The notes under the pieces: model-generated | Seen by the model: the letters and a program-made list of their open reading frames with translations, nothing else | Told to the model about the DNA's origin: nothing | Databases searched by the model: none | Translations under genes and position numbers: made by a program | NCBI RefSeq assembly: GCF_000717995.1 | Contig: NZ_JODM01000006.1 | Coordinates: 1 to 64,000 of the forward strand | Source: Streptomyces violaceorubidus | GTDB lineage: Bacteria > Actinomycetota > Actinomycetes > Streptomycetales > Streptomycetaceae | Reading direction: 5' to 3' | Length of the DNA stretch: 64,000 bases | Shown here: positions 42,174-50,984 of the stretch, one piece after another | Layout of the letters: each line of letters begins with the position of its first letter | Position numbering within the stretch: the first letter of the stretch is position 1

Positions 42174-43301
42174 ATGGCGTTCGGCTGGATCGACGAGCAG
42201 GACCGGGCGCGCCGGGAGGCGGGACTCGTACGGGTGCTGCGCCCCCGTCAGGCAGCCTCGCCGCTGCTGGACCTGGCGAGCAACGACTACCTGGGACTGG
42301 CCCGGCACCCGGAGGTCGTCGAAGGGGCGGCCTCGGCCGCGCGGACCTGGGGCGGCGGTGCGACCGGCTCGCGGCTCGTGACCGGCACGACCGCGCTGCA
42401 CGCCGAACTCGAGCGGGAGCTGGCCGATTTCTGCGGGTTCGAGGCCGCGCTCGTCTTCTCGTCGGGCTACGCGGCCAACCTCGCCGCGGTCACCGCGCTG
42501 GCCCCGCACGGCAGTCTCGTCGTCTCGGACGCGGGCAACCACGCCTCACTGATCGACGGTTGCCGGCTCGCCCGCGGCACCACCCAGGTCGTGGGGCACG
42601 CCGACCCGGACGCCGTGCGCAAGGCACTGGCGGCGCACGACGGTCCCGCCCTCGCCGTCTCCGACACAATCTTCTCGGTCGACGGCGACGCCGCGCCCCT
42701 GGCCGGGCTCGCCGAGACGTGCCGGGCGCACGGGGCCGGGCTGATCGTCGACGACGCCCACGGGCTCGGCGTCCTCGGCGACGGCGGCCGGGGTGCCGTG
42801 CGGGGTGCGGGCCTCGCGGGATGCGAGGACGTCGTCGCGACCGTCACGCTGTCCAAGTCGCTCGGCGCCCAGGGCGGCGCCGTACTGGGCCCCGCCCGGG
42901 TGATCGCCCACCTGGTCAACGCGGCGCGGACGTTCATCTTCGACACCGGACTGGCCCCCGCGGCGGTGGGGGCGGCCCTGGCGGCGCTCAGACTGCTCGG
43001 TCGCGAGCCGGAGCGTGCGGCACGGGCCCGCGCCGTCGCCGCCGCGCTGCACGAGCGCCTGACCGCCGCGGGTCTGGACGCGGTACGCCCGGACGCCGCG
43101 GTCGTCTCGGTGCGCGCGCCGTCCCCGGAGGGGGCCGTGCGGTGGGCGGCCGACTGCCGGGCGGCCGGCCTGTCCGTGGGCTGCTTCCGCCCTCCTTCGG
43201 TGCCCGACGGCATCTCACGGCTCAGGCTGACCGCCCGCGGGGACCTCTCCGGGGAACAGATCGAGCGCGCTGTACGGGTGATCGGCGACACGCGGCCATG
43301 A
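42174..43301 (+). CDS. bioF: 8-amino-7-oxononanoate synthase
   Basis: A 375-residue protein from ATG 42174 (GGAGG at 42161-42165). This PLP enzyme condenses pimeloyl thioester with alanine. [39 protein letters not shown] and the PLP lysine in [12 protein letters not shown] are diagnostic of the alpha-oxoamine synthase family, and the linkage to bioBAD fixes the assignment. It is transcribed away from bioB. Confidence 0.94.
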   Translation: MAFGWIDEQDRARREAGLVRVLRPRQAASPLLDLASNDYLGLARHPEVVEGAASAARTWGGGATGSRLVTGTTALHAELERELADFCGFEAALVFSSGYAANLAAVTALAPHGSLVVSDAGNHASLIDGCRLARGTTQVVGHADPDAVRKALAAHDGPALAVSDTIFSVDGDAAPLAGLAETCRAHGAGLIVDDAHGLGVLGDGGRGAVRGAGLAGCEDVVATVTLSKSLGAQGGAVLGPARVIAHLVNAARTFIFDTGLAPAAVGAALAALRLLGREPERAARARAVAAALHERLTAAGLDAVRPDAAVVSVRAPSPEGAVRWAADCRAAGLSVGCFRPPSVPDGISRLRLTARGDLSGEQIERAVRVIGDTRP

Positions 43302-43343
43302 GTCGGCGTGACACGGCCGTGTGCCGTGCGGTGTCCGACGGGG

Positions 43344-43586
43344 TCAGCCCAGCCGGACACCGGCGGTGAACGTAGTCCAGCTCTCGGGGGAGAAGAGCAG
43401 GGCGCGTCCGGCCGGGTTCTTGGAGTCGCGCACGGCGAGCAGTCCGGCCCAGGGACCGGCCGACGGACGGGCCGTCTCCACACAGTTGTTCGCTCCGGTG
43501 CTGTAACTGCTGCGCAGCCACCGCACGCCGGTCATATCGGTGCTGACAGGGATGTTCCGGGGACGTTCGGACATGAAGCCTGACAT
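43344..43586 (-). CDS. DUF397 protein
   Basis: An 80-residue protein from ATG 43586 with GGAGG just upstream. VRWLRSSYSTGANNCVETA and LLAVRDSKNP, then LLFSPESWTTF define DUF397. These proteins are encoded next to XRE/DUF5753 regulators; the Scr1/Scr2 pair of S. coelicolor is the studied example and behaves like a regulatory toxin-antitoxin pair. It starts 9 bp after the XRE stop, so the two are co-translated. Confidence 0.9.
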   Translation of the reverse strand: MSGFMSERPRNIPVSTDMTGVRWLRSSYSTGANNCVETARPSAGPWAGLLAVRDSKNPAGRALLFSPESWTTFTAGVRLG

Positions 43587-43595
43587 GGTGCCTCC

Positions 43596-44456
43596 TCACG
43601 CGCCTGCCGCGGTCGCGGCGATGAAGTCCAACGAGTCCTCGGGCGAAAGGGCATGGATCAGAAGGGCGTTGAAGGCCTCGGTATAGGCCTCTAGGTCTTC
43701 TTTCCGGTCGAGGTGCAAGCTACTCGTCAAGTGGTCGAGAACAACCACATCCAGATCGGAAGTGCTCGCAAAAGAGAAGATTACGAAAGGGCCGGTGACG
43801 CCGATGTGCGCCCCGGCGGCAAAGGGCAGGACCTGGAGGCGGACATGGGGGAGTCGCGCGGCCTCGACGAGTCTGGCCAGTTGACGGGTCATCACCCCCG
43901 GCCCGCCCACCTCGCGGCGCAGCACCGCCTCGTCCAGGACCGCGCTCAGCTCCAGGGGCGGTTCGCCGCGCAGCACGTCCTGCCGGGCCAGCCGGACCTC
44001 CACCAGCGTGTCCAGCCGTTCCGCCGGCATGCCTTCCACCGCGGCCCGCGTCACCGCGCGGGCGTACTCCGGCGTCTGGAGCAGGCCGGGCACCACCGTC
44101 GTCTCCAGGGTGCGCATCGCGCTGGCCTGCGACTCCAGGCTGATGAAGTCGCGGTAGGTCGGTGGCAGCACCCCGCGGTACGCGTGCCACCAGTGGTTGC
44201 GTCCGCCCGCGTCCTCGGAGCGTGCCAGCATCTCCAGCAGCCCCCGCAGTTGCTCGTCGTGCACGCCGTAGGCGTCCAGCAGTAACCGCACGTCGGCCGG
44301 TTTCGCCCCGCTCGTCCCCGTCTCGATCCTGCTGACCTTCGACTGGTGCCAGCCCACGAGCCGGGCCGCCTCGCCGCTGGTGATGCCCGCCGTCGTGCGC
44401 AGGGCGCGCAGTTCCGCGCCCAGCTTGCGGCGGCGCACCACGGGACCGTGCTGCAT
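43596..44456 (-). CDS. XRE-family regulator with DUF5753 domain (Scr1-like)
   Basis: A 286-residue protein. Helix-turn-helix at residues 10-70 (LRALRTTAGITSGEAARLVG, then HQSKVSRIETG) and DUF5753 at 100-280 with PGLLQTPEYARAVTRAAVEG. It is followed by DUF397 and is divergent from an anti-sigma-like ATPase, the classic trio found many times in Streptomyces (abaA-like loci). An AT-rich palindrome upstream (44534-44543) is a candidate autoregulatory site. Confidence 0.9.
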   Translation of the reverse strand: MQHGPVVRRRKLGAELRALRTTAGITSGEAARLVGWHQSKVSRIETGTSGAKPADVRLLLDAYGVHDEQLRGLLEMLARSEDAGGRNHWWHAYRGVLPPTYRDFISLESQASAMRTLETTVVPGLLQTPEYARAVTRAAVEGMPAERLDTLVEVRLARQDVLRGEPPLELSAVLDEAVLRREVGGPGVMTRQLARLVEAARLPHVRLQVLPFAAGAHIGVTGPFVIFSFASTSDLDVVVLDHLTSSLHLDRKEDLEAYTEAFNALLIHALSPEDSLDFIAATAAGA

Positions 44457-44533
44457 GGGACAACTCCCTTACTCCTTATGAGCCGCCCAAATACGCTCTG
44501 CCGTCGCAGAGTTCACCGCTTCGAGCGACAGAT

Positions 44534-44543
44534 ATATGCATAT
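44534..44543. promoter_or_regulatory. AT-rich palindrome in the XRE/ATPase divergent gap
   Basis: ATATGCATAT is a perfect palindrome inside a longer AT-rich run (GATATATGCATATC), striking in this GC-rich genome. It lies in the 216-bp gap between the XRE and ATPase genes and may be an operator or promoter element. Confidence 0.45.
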
Positions 44544-44672
44544 CTTGGTGGATCGCCGCCCTTCGCGGGTGTGGTGATGGCACGCTGGCGACGAAGCACC
44601 AGTCCGGGACCGTACTCGAACCATCCGCTCCGTGTCGGGCCTGCGGTCCCGTGAGAAAGGGACGACGTCGCC

Positions 44673-45185
44673 ATGGCAGACCATCTGGAAGCATCCGTCA
44701 CTCTGCCGAGCGATCCCGCCTCGGTGGCCGCCGCGCGGACCTATGTGGTCGGCACCCTGGCGGAATGGGGGCTGCCGGGCGACGCCGGCCTGGCCGAGAC
44801 GGTGCGGCTCATCGTCTCCGAACTGGCGACCAACGCGGTCCAGCACACCTTCGGGCAGTCGCCCACCTTCACGGTGGACCTCGTCCTCGACCGTGACGAG
44901 CGGCTGCGTCTCGGCGTCACCGACAGCCACCCGCGCTTCCCCAAGCGGCTGCCCGCCGCCGTCCAGCAGGACAACGGGCGGGGCATGGTGATCATCCGCT
45001 GGCTGACCGCCGAGTGCGGCGGCAGGCTGAGGGTCCGGCCCACGCGCGAGGGCGGCAAGACCGTCGCCGTCGAACTGCCCTGGACGCTCCCGGGCGAGCC
45101 GGCGGCACGGGCGGGGGTGACGGCGGGGCAGAACGCCGTCACCCCGGCGGGCGGGCTACTTGACCCGGCCGTACCAGACGCTTGA
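44673..45185 (+). CDS. Anti-sigma-factor-like ATP-binding protein (HATPase_c)
   Basis: A 170-residue protein from ATG 44673. It has a GHKL fold of the RsbW/SpoIIAB kind: N box ELATNAVQHT near residue 50, G1 LGVTDSHPR and G2 NGRGMVIIRWL. Streptomyces encodes dozens of such proteins; those beside XRE/DUF397 pairs are implicated in antibiotic production and differentiation. The last 35 residues are variable, and the final 30 bp overlap the 3' end of the convergent NlpC/P60 gene. Confidence 0.88.
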   Translation: MADHLEASVTLPSDPASVAAARTYVVGTLAEWGLPGDAGLAETVRLIVSELATNAVQHTFGQSPTFTVDLVLDRDERLRLGVTDSHPRFPKRLPAAVQQDNGRGMVIIRWLTAECGGRLRVRPTREGGKTVAVELPWTLPGEPAARAGVTAGQNAVTPAGGLLDPAVPDA

Positions 45186-45629
45186 GGTCCAGATCTTCTG
45201 CAACCGCACCACGTCCCCGGTCTTCGGAGCGTGCCAGAGCCTGCCCTTCCCGGCATAGATGCCCACGTGGTAGACACTCCGGCCGGAGTGGAAGAACACG
45301 AGGTCACCGGCCTTGCGGTTCTTGGCCGAGACGTGACGGGTCCTGTTGTACTGCTGGGCCGCGGTGCGCGGCAGCTTCTTGCCGGCCTTCTTGAACGAGT
45401 ACAGCGTCAGGCCGGAGCAGTCGAACCGGTGGGGGCCGGTGGCGCCCCAGCGGTACGGGGCACCCTGCTTGGAAGCGGCGATCCTGAGGGCTTTCGTCGC
45501 ATGGCTCGCCGCGGCCGCCTCGGAGGCGACGCCCGGGACCACGACGGAACCGCCCACGGCGGCGAGAGTGAGGGCCGAGGCCGTACCGGCACGAGCCATC
45601 AGCGACGGGACACGATTGAGCGCGGACAT
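45156..45629 (-). CDS. Secreted NlpC/P60 peptidoglycan endopeptidase
   Basis: A 157-residue protein from ATG 45629. It has a signal-peptide-like N-terminus (hydrophobic segment about 13-35, then SEAAAA). The NlpC/P60 domain covers residues 45-157: catalytic Cys in RFDCSGLTLYSF, His in VYHVGIYAG and a third polar residue in HAPKTGDVV. These enzymes cut the D-gamma-glutamyl-diaminopimelate bond in peptidoglycan. It is controlled by a probable c-di-AMP riboswitch in its leader. It overlaps the convergent ATPase gene by 30 bp. Confidence 0.9.
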   Translation of the reverse strand: MSALNRVPSLMARAGTASALTLAAVGGSVVVPGVASEAAAASHATKALRIAASKQGAPYRWGATGPHRFDCSGLTLYSFKKAGKKLPRTAAQQYNRTRHVSAKNRKAGDLVFFHSGRSVYHVGIYAGKGRLWHAPKTGDVVRLQKIWTSSVWYGRVK

Positions 45630-45639
45630 GCGCAACCCT

Positions 45640-45775
45640 TCGTCAGCCGCCTGTGAAGGATGACCTGTCGGATTCGGGCTGGCGAAGTTGCCCGGCCGCA
45701 CGAGTGCGGCTTCACCCCAAGGACCGCTCGGCCCGGCACCTCTCGCGGAGGCGGCCGTGCCGGCGACCCGTCGTG
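45640..45775 (-). ncRNA. c-di-AMP (ydaO/yuaA) riboswitch in the nlpC/P60 leader
   Basis: On the minus strand, from about 45775, the leader reads GGGTCGCCGGCACGGC near its 5' end, then CTTGGGGTGAAGCCGC, a hairpin, then CCAGCCCGAATCCGACAGG and finally CACAGGCGGCTGACG just before the ATG. TTGGGGTGAA, CCGAAyCCGACAG and the final AGGCGGC stem match conserved parts of the ydaO class as it occurs before rpfA and NlpC/P60 genes in Streptomyces. Binding of c-di-AMP would be expected to lower expression of the cell-wall hydrolase. Confidence 0.8.
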
Positions 45776-46139
45776 CTCGGGTCCTCCACTCCTGCCGATC
45801 CACTTCCTTGTCGACCGGTCGTCCGGACGGCGGCAGGACTCGGCGTCCGCCCGGACCGCCCCACCGCTGCGGCGGGGGCTTGTCGTCAGTCACGGATCTT
45901 GTCCCGCCCGAAGGGAAAATCCCAATGGAACGTGCCCTTTGTGTTGTTACGACCCACTCGCCCGTTCGGGTTGCCACCCCGTGTTCGATGTCCCGCCGAG
46001 GGCGGTGACGGCCCCGGGACCAGCGACGGAGTGGCGCGGAGCGCGGGTCGGAGCCGGGGGTCCGCAACTTCGGGGGGTCGTGAATCGGAGGTGTTCCTAC
46101 GCCGAAAGGGGGTACGCCGTTCGGTCCGTTTCGACCCGG
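45776..46139. other. Non-coding stretch upstream of the riboswitch
   Basis: 364 bp with no supported gene; the open frames are Arg/Pro-rich shadows. The minus-strand promoter for the riboswitch transcript should lie here. The comparatively AT-rich segment around 45910-45955 is the likeliest place, but I cannot assign -35 and -10 boxes with confidence. Confidence 0.5.
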
Positions 46140-46448
46140 TCAGCTTCCGGAACGCGGCGGAAGGCCGACCCGTGCCGTCCGGCGCTCTCCGTCCAGCACG
46201 CGCAGCGCCCGGGCCAGGGTGGCGGCGTGCACCTCCGTCTCGCCACGCCGGTGGATCAGCGCCAGCGCGTCGCGCAGCGCCGCCGCCTTGCCGACCAGCG
46301 CCTGGGCGGCCCGCAGACCGCCGTAGGTGTCGCCCTCCCGCCCGGGGTTGATGCGTCCGAGCAGGTCGACGACGTCCAGATAGCGGTCGATGACCTCGGC
46401 CTCGGCGCGGGTCAGGGCCGGCAGCGGGGGCAACTCGGGTGGCAGCAC
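46140..46448 (-). CDS. Small helical protein in operon with clpP
   Basis: A 102-residue protein from GTG 46448, 7 bp after the ClpP stop. It is almost wholly helical and charged (RAEAEVIDRYLDVVDLLGRI, LRAAQALVGKAAALRDALALI), with no Cys, signal peptide or known motif. Tight coupling suggests an accessory or adaptor of the ClpP-like peptidase, or a substrate. This is inference from position; no family is recognised. Confidence 0.65.
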   Translation of the reverse strand: MLPPELPPLPALTRAEAEVIDRYLDVVDLLGRINPGREGDTYGGLRAAQALVGKAAALRDALALIHRRGETEVHAATLARALRVLDGERRTARVGLPPRSGS

Positions 46449-46455
46449 GGGCCGA

Positions 46456-47091
46456 TCACCTCGCGCCGAGTGCGGCGGGCGGGGTCCTGCGACCGGGCAC
46501 GATCCGGTCCACCAGGCCGTACTCCAGCGCCTGTCGGGCGTCGAGGACCGTTTCCCGGTCGATGTCCGCGGCCACCTGCTCGGTACCGCGGCCGGTGTGC
46601 CGTGCGAGGATCTCCGTCAGGCGGGTGCGGGCGCGGACCAACTCGGCGGCACCGACGGCCAGGTCGCTCGCCTGCCCCCGCACCGGTTCGGTGAGCGCCG
46701 GCTGGTGGAGCACCACCCGGGCGCCCGGCAGGACGGCGCGCTTGCCGGGGGTGCCGGCCGCCAGCAGCACCGCGGCGGACGAACCGGCCTGCCCGAGGCA
46801 GGTCGTCGCCATGTCGCAGGCGACGTAGCGCATCGTGTCGTAGATCGCCGTCATCGCCGTGAAGGAGCCGCCGGGCGAGTTGACGTACAGCTCGATGTCC
46901 CGGTCCGGTGCCTGGTGCTCCAGATGCACGAACTGCGCCATCACGTCGTTTGCCGAGGTCTCGTCGATCGGTGTCCCGAGGAAGACGATCCGCTCCTGGA
47001 GCAGCCTGGAGTACGGATCCGACGTCCGGGTCCCGGAACCCGTGCGCTCGGTGAACTCGGGCAGGACATGGCGGGCGGACGGTCGGTTCAT
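46456..47091 (-). CDS. ClpP-like serine protease subunit (stand-alone)
   Basis: A 211-residue protein from ATG 47091. The ClpP fold is complete: [39 protein letters not shown], nucleophile Ser in [14 protein letters not shown], His in ARVVLHQP and Asp in [20 protein letters not shown]. The N-terminal 25 residues are longer than the processed core, so propeptide removal is expected. It is not paired with a second clpP or with clpX, unlike the main clpP1P2 locus. Streptomyces is known for extra ClpP paralogues. A small helical protein follows, and a Phd-type antitoxin is divergent. Confidence 0.88.
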   Translation of the reverse strand: MNRPSARHVLPEFTERTGSGTRTSDPYSRLLQERIVFLGTPIDETSANDVMAQFVHLEHQAPDRDIELYVNSPGGSFTAMTAIYDTMRYVACDMATTCLGQAGSSAAVLLAAGTPGKRAVLPGARVVLHQPALTEPVRGQASDLAVGAAELVRARTRLTEILARHTGRGTEQVAADIDRETVLDARQALEYGLVDRIVPGRRTPPAALGAR

Positions 47092-47146
47092 GACGAACCC
47101 CTCCTCGTGGCAGAGCCGTCTTCGGCTGCGCAGTCTCCGTAAAAAA

Positions 47147-47161
47147 TGTACAGGACGTACG
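47147..47161. promoter_or_regulatory. YefM/Phd-type operator in the clpP/antitoxin divergent gap
   Basis: TGTACA (47147-47152) and CGTACG (47156-47161) lie in the 110-bp gap between the clpP start and the antitoxin start. Paired TGTACA-like hexamers are the known binding site of YefM/Phd antitoxins, so the antitoxin may control both itself and clpP. Confidence 0.6.
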
Positions 47162-47201
47162 CTTTCCGGGAGGGGATTCGGGCGAACCGTAAGCTGGGGT
47201 C

Positions 47202-47483
47202 ATGGCCTACGAGATTCCGGTGACGCAAGCCAGGGCTGAGCTCGCCGACCTGATCAACCGGGTGGTGTACGGCGGCGAGCGTGTCGTCGTGACGCGGCAC
47301 GGCAAGCCTCTCGTCGCCCTCGTCTCCGCCTCCGACCTCGAACGGCTGGAGGAGGCCCAGGAGTCCCCGGAGGGTCGGGTGGTCACCTCGGTCGCCGCGG
47401 TCCACGACCCGGCCGCCGCGGCGCCGCGCGAGCACCACCGCTTCGGCATCGCTGCGGAGCACCGGGGGCCGGACCGCTCCTAG
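47202..47483 (+). CDS. Phd/YefM-family antitoxin, no toxin gene adjacent
   Basis: A 93-residue protein from ATG 47202. IPVTQARAELADLINRVVYG and VVVTRHGKPLVALVSASDLERLEE are the classic prevent-host-death antitoxin signature (DNA-binding and dimerisation domain). No RelE- or Doc-type toxin follows; the next gene is ureA 270 bp away. The C-terminal half is Pro/Ala/His-rich and disordered, the type of segment usually targeted by Clp or Lon proteases. A clpP gene is divergent. Confidence 0.88.
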   Translation: MAYEIPVTQARAELADLINRVVYGGERVVVTRHGKPLVALVSASDLERLEEAQESPEGRVVTSVAAVHDPAAAAPREHHRFGIAAEHRGPDRS

Positions 47484-47564
47484 GCGGCCACGTGTCCGCG
47501 CGCGGGCATGTCTGTGAGCGGGGACATCCGTGCGCGGGCATGCGGGAGGTCACCGGCGGCATCG

Positions 47565-47602
47565 GTAATCAATCGGTCAAAACCGGGTGACGTGGCCGTA
47601 AC
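47565..47602 (+). promoter_or_regulatory. GlnR box upstream of the urease operon
   Basis: Four half-sites GTAAT, GTCAA, GTGAC and GTAAC begin at 47565, 47576, 47587 and 47598, each separated by exactly 6 bp, as in the a1-b1-a2-b2 GlnR box (gTnAc-n6-GaAAc, twice). It lies 155 bp upstream of ureA. From the literature as I recall it, ureA is a GlnR target in S. coelicolor. Nitrogen control of urease is thus expected. Confidence 0.8.
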
Positions 47603-47756
47603 ACTCTAGCCCTAGTCTGCACCCCGATCCACCTGCGGTTTTCCACACACCGGTAGGTGAATTCCGGCCTGCGCCTGTGTGTTACACCTAGAGCCGTCGC
47701 GGTGGCCGCGGCAGCCGGACCGTCCGGTCCTGGCGTGATGCCCTGTGAGGTGGTAC

Positions 47757-48059
<303 letters not shown>

Positions 48060-48070
48060 CGGGGGCGGCA

Positions 48071-48382
48071 GTGATCCCCGGAGAGATCTTCTTCGCCGAC
48101 GAGCCGGTCGCCTTCAACGAAGGGCGCGAAGTCACCCGCCTGACCGTGCTCAACACCGCCGACCGACCCGTCCAGGTCGGCTCCCACTACCACTTCGCCG
48201 AGGCCAACCCCGGCCTCGAGTTCGACCGCGCCGCGGCGCACGGCACGCGGCTGGACATCGCCGCCGGCACCGCCGTCCGGTTCGAGCCCGGCATCCCCGT
48301 CGACGTGCGGCTGATCCCCCTCGCGGGTGCCCGTGTCGTCGTCGGCCTGCGCGGCGCGACCGGAGGTCCCCTCGATGCCTGA
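48071..48382 (+). CDS. ureB: Urease beta subunit
   Basis: A 103-residue protein from GTG 48071. [40 protein letters not shown] and [15 protein letters not shown] are diagnostic of UreB. It begins 11 bp after ureA and overlaps ureC by 8 bp. The length is normal for a free beta subunit (not fused to gamma). Confidence 0.95.
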   Translation: MIPGEIFFADEPVAFNEGREVTRLTVLNTADRPVQVGSHYHFAEANPGLEFDRAAAHGTRLDIAAGTAVRFEPGIPVDVRLIPLAGARVVVGLRGATGGPLDA

Positions 48383-50096
48383 ACTGTCCCGCCCCGCCTA
48401 CGCCGACCTGTTCGGCCCGACCACCGGCGACCGCGTCCGCCTCGCCGACACCGACCTGCTCGTCGAGATCGAGGAGGACCGCTCCGGCGGCCCCGGCCGC
48501 TCCGGCGACGAAGCGGTCTTCGGCGGCGGCAAGGTGCTGCGCGAGTCCATGGGGCAGTCGCGCGCCACCCGCGCCGAAGGCGCCCCCGACACCGTGATCA
48601 CCGGAGCCCTGATCATCGACCACTGGGGCGTCGTCAAGGCCGACATCGGCATCCGCGACGGACGGATCACCGGCATCGGCAAGGCCGGCAACCCCGACAC
48701 CATGGACGGCGTCCACCCCGACCTGGTCATCGGCCCCGAGACCGAGGTCGTCGCGGGCAACGGCAAGATCGTCACCGCGGGCGGCATCGACACCCACGTC
48801 CACTTCATCGCGCCCGACGCCGTCCACGAAGCCCTGGCGTCCGGCATCACCACCCTCATCGGCGGCGGCACCGGCCCGGCCGAGGGCAGCAAGGCCACCA
48901 CCGTCACGCCCGGCGCCTGGCACCTCGCGCGGATGTTCGCCGCCCTGGAGTCGAGCCCCGTCAACATCGGTTTCCTCGGCAAGGGCAGCACCATGTCGAA
49001 GGAGTCCATGCGCGACCAACTGCGGGCCGGCGTCCTCGGCTTCAAGATCCACGAGGACTGGGGCGCCACCCCCGCCGTCATCTCCGCCTGCCTGGACGTG
49101 TGCGAGGAGTCCGGCGTCCAGCTGGCCGTCCACTCCGACACCCTCAACGAGGCCGGCTTCGTCGGCGACACCTTCGACGCGGTCGCGGGCCGCACCCTGC
49201 ACGCCTTCCACGTGGAGGGCGCCGGCGGCGGTCACGCGCCCGACATGATCACGGCGGTGTCGCTGCCCAACATGCTGCCGGCGTCCACCAACCCGACCCG
49301 GCCGCACACCGTCAACACCGTCGAGGAACACCTCGACATGCTGATGGTCTGCCACCACCTCAACCCCGCCGTCCCCGAGGACCTGGCCTTCGCAGAGTCC
49401 CGGATCCGGCCCAGCACCATCGCGGCCGAGGACATCCTGCACGACATGGGCGCGATCTCCATCATGTCCTCGGACGCCCAGGCCATGGGCCGCATCGGCG
49501 AGGTGATCCTGCGGACCTGGCAGACCGCCCACGTGATGAAGCGCAGGCGCGGCTTCCTGCCCGGTGACACCCGCGCCGACAACCTGCGCGCCCGGCGCTA
49601 TGTCGCCAAGTACACCATCAACCCCGCCGTCGCCCAGGGCATCGAGCACGAGGTCGGGTCCGTCGAGACCGGCAAGCTCGCCGACCTGGTGCTCTGGGAC
49701 CCCCGCTTCTTCGGCGTGAAGCCGCAACTCGTCCTCAAGGGCGGCCAGATCGCCTACGCGCAGATGGGGGACGCGAACGCCTCCATTCCCACGCCGCAGC
49801 CCGTCCTGCCACGCCCGATGTTCGGGGCCCTGGGGTCCGCCCCCGCCGCCAACTCGGTCAACTTCGTCTCCGAGCAGGCCGTCGCGGACGGGTTGCCGGA
49901 GCGGCTCGGGCTCGGGCGGGAGTTCGTGCCCATCCGGTCCACCCGCGGCCGGACCAAGTCCGACATGCGGGAGAACGACGCGCTGCCCCGGGTGGAGGTG
50001 GCAGCGGACTCCTTCGCGGTGACCATCGACGGCGAACTCGTCGAACCCGCCCCTGTCGCCGAACTGCCGCTGGCCCAGCGGTACTTCCTCTTCTGA
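48375..50096 (+). CDS. ureC: Urease alpha (catalytic) subunit
   Basis: A 573-residue protein from ATG 48375. It hydrolyses urea to ammonia and carbamate using two Ni ions. Ni ligands lie in [10 protein letters not shown]; the carbamylated lysine is in GFKIHEDWG; further His ligands are in [13 protein letters not shown] and [15 protein letters not shown]; the flexible flap His is in MVCHHLNP. Complete, with no anomalies. Confidence 0.97.
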   Translation: MPELSRPAYADLFGPTTGDRVRLADTDLLVEIEEDRSGGPGRSGDEAVFGGGKVLRESMGQSRATRAEGAPDTVITGALIIDHWGVVKADIGIRDGRITGIGKAGNPDTMDGVHPDLVIGPETEVVAGNGKIVTAGGIDTHVHFIAPDAVHEALASGITTLIGGGTGPAEGSKATTVTPGAWHLARMFAALESSPVNIGFLGKGSTMSKESMRDQLRAGVLGFKIHEDWGATPAVISACLDVCEESGVQLAVHSDTLNEAGFVGDTFDAVAGRTLHAFHVEGAGGGHAPDMITAVSLPNMLPASTNPTRPHTVNTVEEHLDMLMVCHHLNPAVPEDLAFAESRIRPSTIAAEDILHDMGAISIMSSDAQAMGRIGEVILRTWQTAHVMKRRRGFLPGDTRADNLRARRYVAKYTINPAVAQGIEHEVGSVETGKLADLVLWDPRFFGVKPQLVLKGGQIAYAQMGDANASIPTPQPVLPRPMFGALGSAPAANSVNFVSEQAVADGLPERLGLGREFVPIRSTRGRTKSDMRENDALPRVEVAADSFAVTIDGELVEPAPVAELPLAQRYFLF

Positions 50097-50103
50097 GCCC
50101 CCG

Positions 50104-50778
50104 ATGAGCCGCGCCGCACTGCTCGTCCTCGCGGACGGCCGCTTCCCAGCCGGAGGGCACGCCCACTCCGGCGGGGCGGAGGCCGCCGTCCGGGCGGGAC
50201 GCATCACGGATGCCGCGAGCCTGGAGGCGTTCTGCCGGGGGCGGCTGTACACGAGCGGGGTCGTCGCGGCCTGCGTCGCGGCGGCCGCCGCCCTCGGCGT
50301 CGACCCCGGGGAACTCGACCGGGCCGCCGACGCCCGCACCCCCTCGCCCGCCCTGCGGGTGACCGCGCGCAGACTGGGGCGGCAGCTGATGCGGGCCGCC
50401 CGGTCGACCTGGCCGAGTGCCGAACTGGACGCCCTGGCCGCGCTGTTCCCCAAGGGGGCCCATCAGCCCGTCGTGCTGGGACTGGCCGCGCGTGCGGCCG
50501 GTCTGGGGGCGCTCGACGCGGCGCACTGCTCCCTCTACGAGGGGGTGAGCGGGCCCGCGACGGCGGTCGTGCGGCTGCTCGGTCTGGATCCGTTCGACGC
50601 GACGGCAGTGCTGGCGCGGCTCTCGGCCGAGATGGACCGGGTGGCTCAGGAGGCCATGGAGACGGGCGAGCGTGTCGTGACCGACGGGGTCGACGTGCTG
50701 CCCGCGCGGTCCGCGCCGCTGCTGGAGATCGGGGCCGAGGCGCATGCCGCTTGGGCTGTGCGGTTGTTCGCCTCCTAG
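50104..50778 (+). CDS. ureF: Urease accessory protein UreF
   Basis: A 224-residue protein from ATG 50104, 7 bp after ureC. LVLADGRFPAGGHAHSGG near the N-terminus and PAALEEGV-like helices are typical of actinobacterial UreF, which with UreD and UreG gates Ni delivery to the alpha subunit. Its stop codon lies in the first unit of a 19-bp tandem repeat. Confidence 0.9.
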   Translation: MSRAALLVLADGRFPAGGHAHSGGAEAAVRAGRITDAASLEAFCRGRLYTSGVVAACVAAAAALGVDPGELDRAADARTPSPALRVTARRLGRQLMRAARSTWPSAELDALAALFPKGAHQPVVLGLAARAAGLGALDAAHCSLYEGVSGPATAVVRLLGLDPFDATAVLARLSAEMDRVAQEAMETGERVVTDGVDVLPARSAPLLEIGAEAHAAWAVRLFAS

Positions 50779-50829
50779 GCGGGGATTCGCCTCCTAAGCG
50801 GGGATTCGCCTCCTAGGCGGGGATTCGCC
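50768..50829. repeat. Three 19-bp tandem repeats at the ureF 3' end
   Basis: Units of the form CGCCTCCTARGCGGGGATT recur three times with a 19-bp period, beginning inside the ureF stop region. Together with the next dispersed repeat they fill the only long gap inside the urease operon. Confidence 0.85.
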
Positions 50830-50860
50830 CCCGCCGCCCCTTCCCTATCCCGACCCCAGG

Positions 50861-50952
50861 GGCTCTGCCCCTGCTACCCCGCCAGGGGGCTGTGCCCCCT
50901 GGGCCCCCATTCGGCCTGAACGGCCTCGTCCTCAAGCGCCGGACGGGCTGAT
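50861..50952. repeat. Dispersed Streptomyces intergenic repeat
   Basis: It contains paired hairpins (GGGGCTCTGCCCC and AGGGGGCTGTGCCCCCT) followed by TCGGCCTGAACGGCCTCGTC and CTCAAGCGCCGGACGGGCTG, a sequence family I recall as occurring many times in Streptomyces chromosomes. It lies between ureF and ureG and could attenuate or process the operon mRNA. Confidence 0.7.
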
Positions 50953-50984
50953 ATGGCCGATCCCGACTTCGACAGGAACTGCTC

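Noticed and set aside
47745..47756. Earlier GTG start for ureA
   Set aside because: It would place the GAGG ribosome binding site inside the gene and add four residues not found in the gamma-subunit family.
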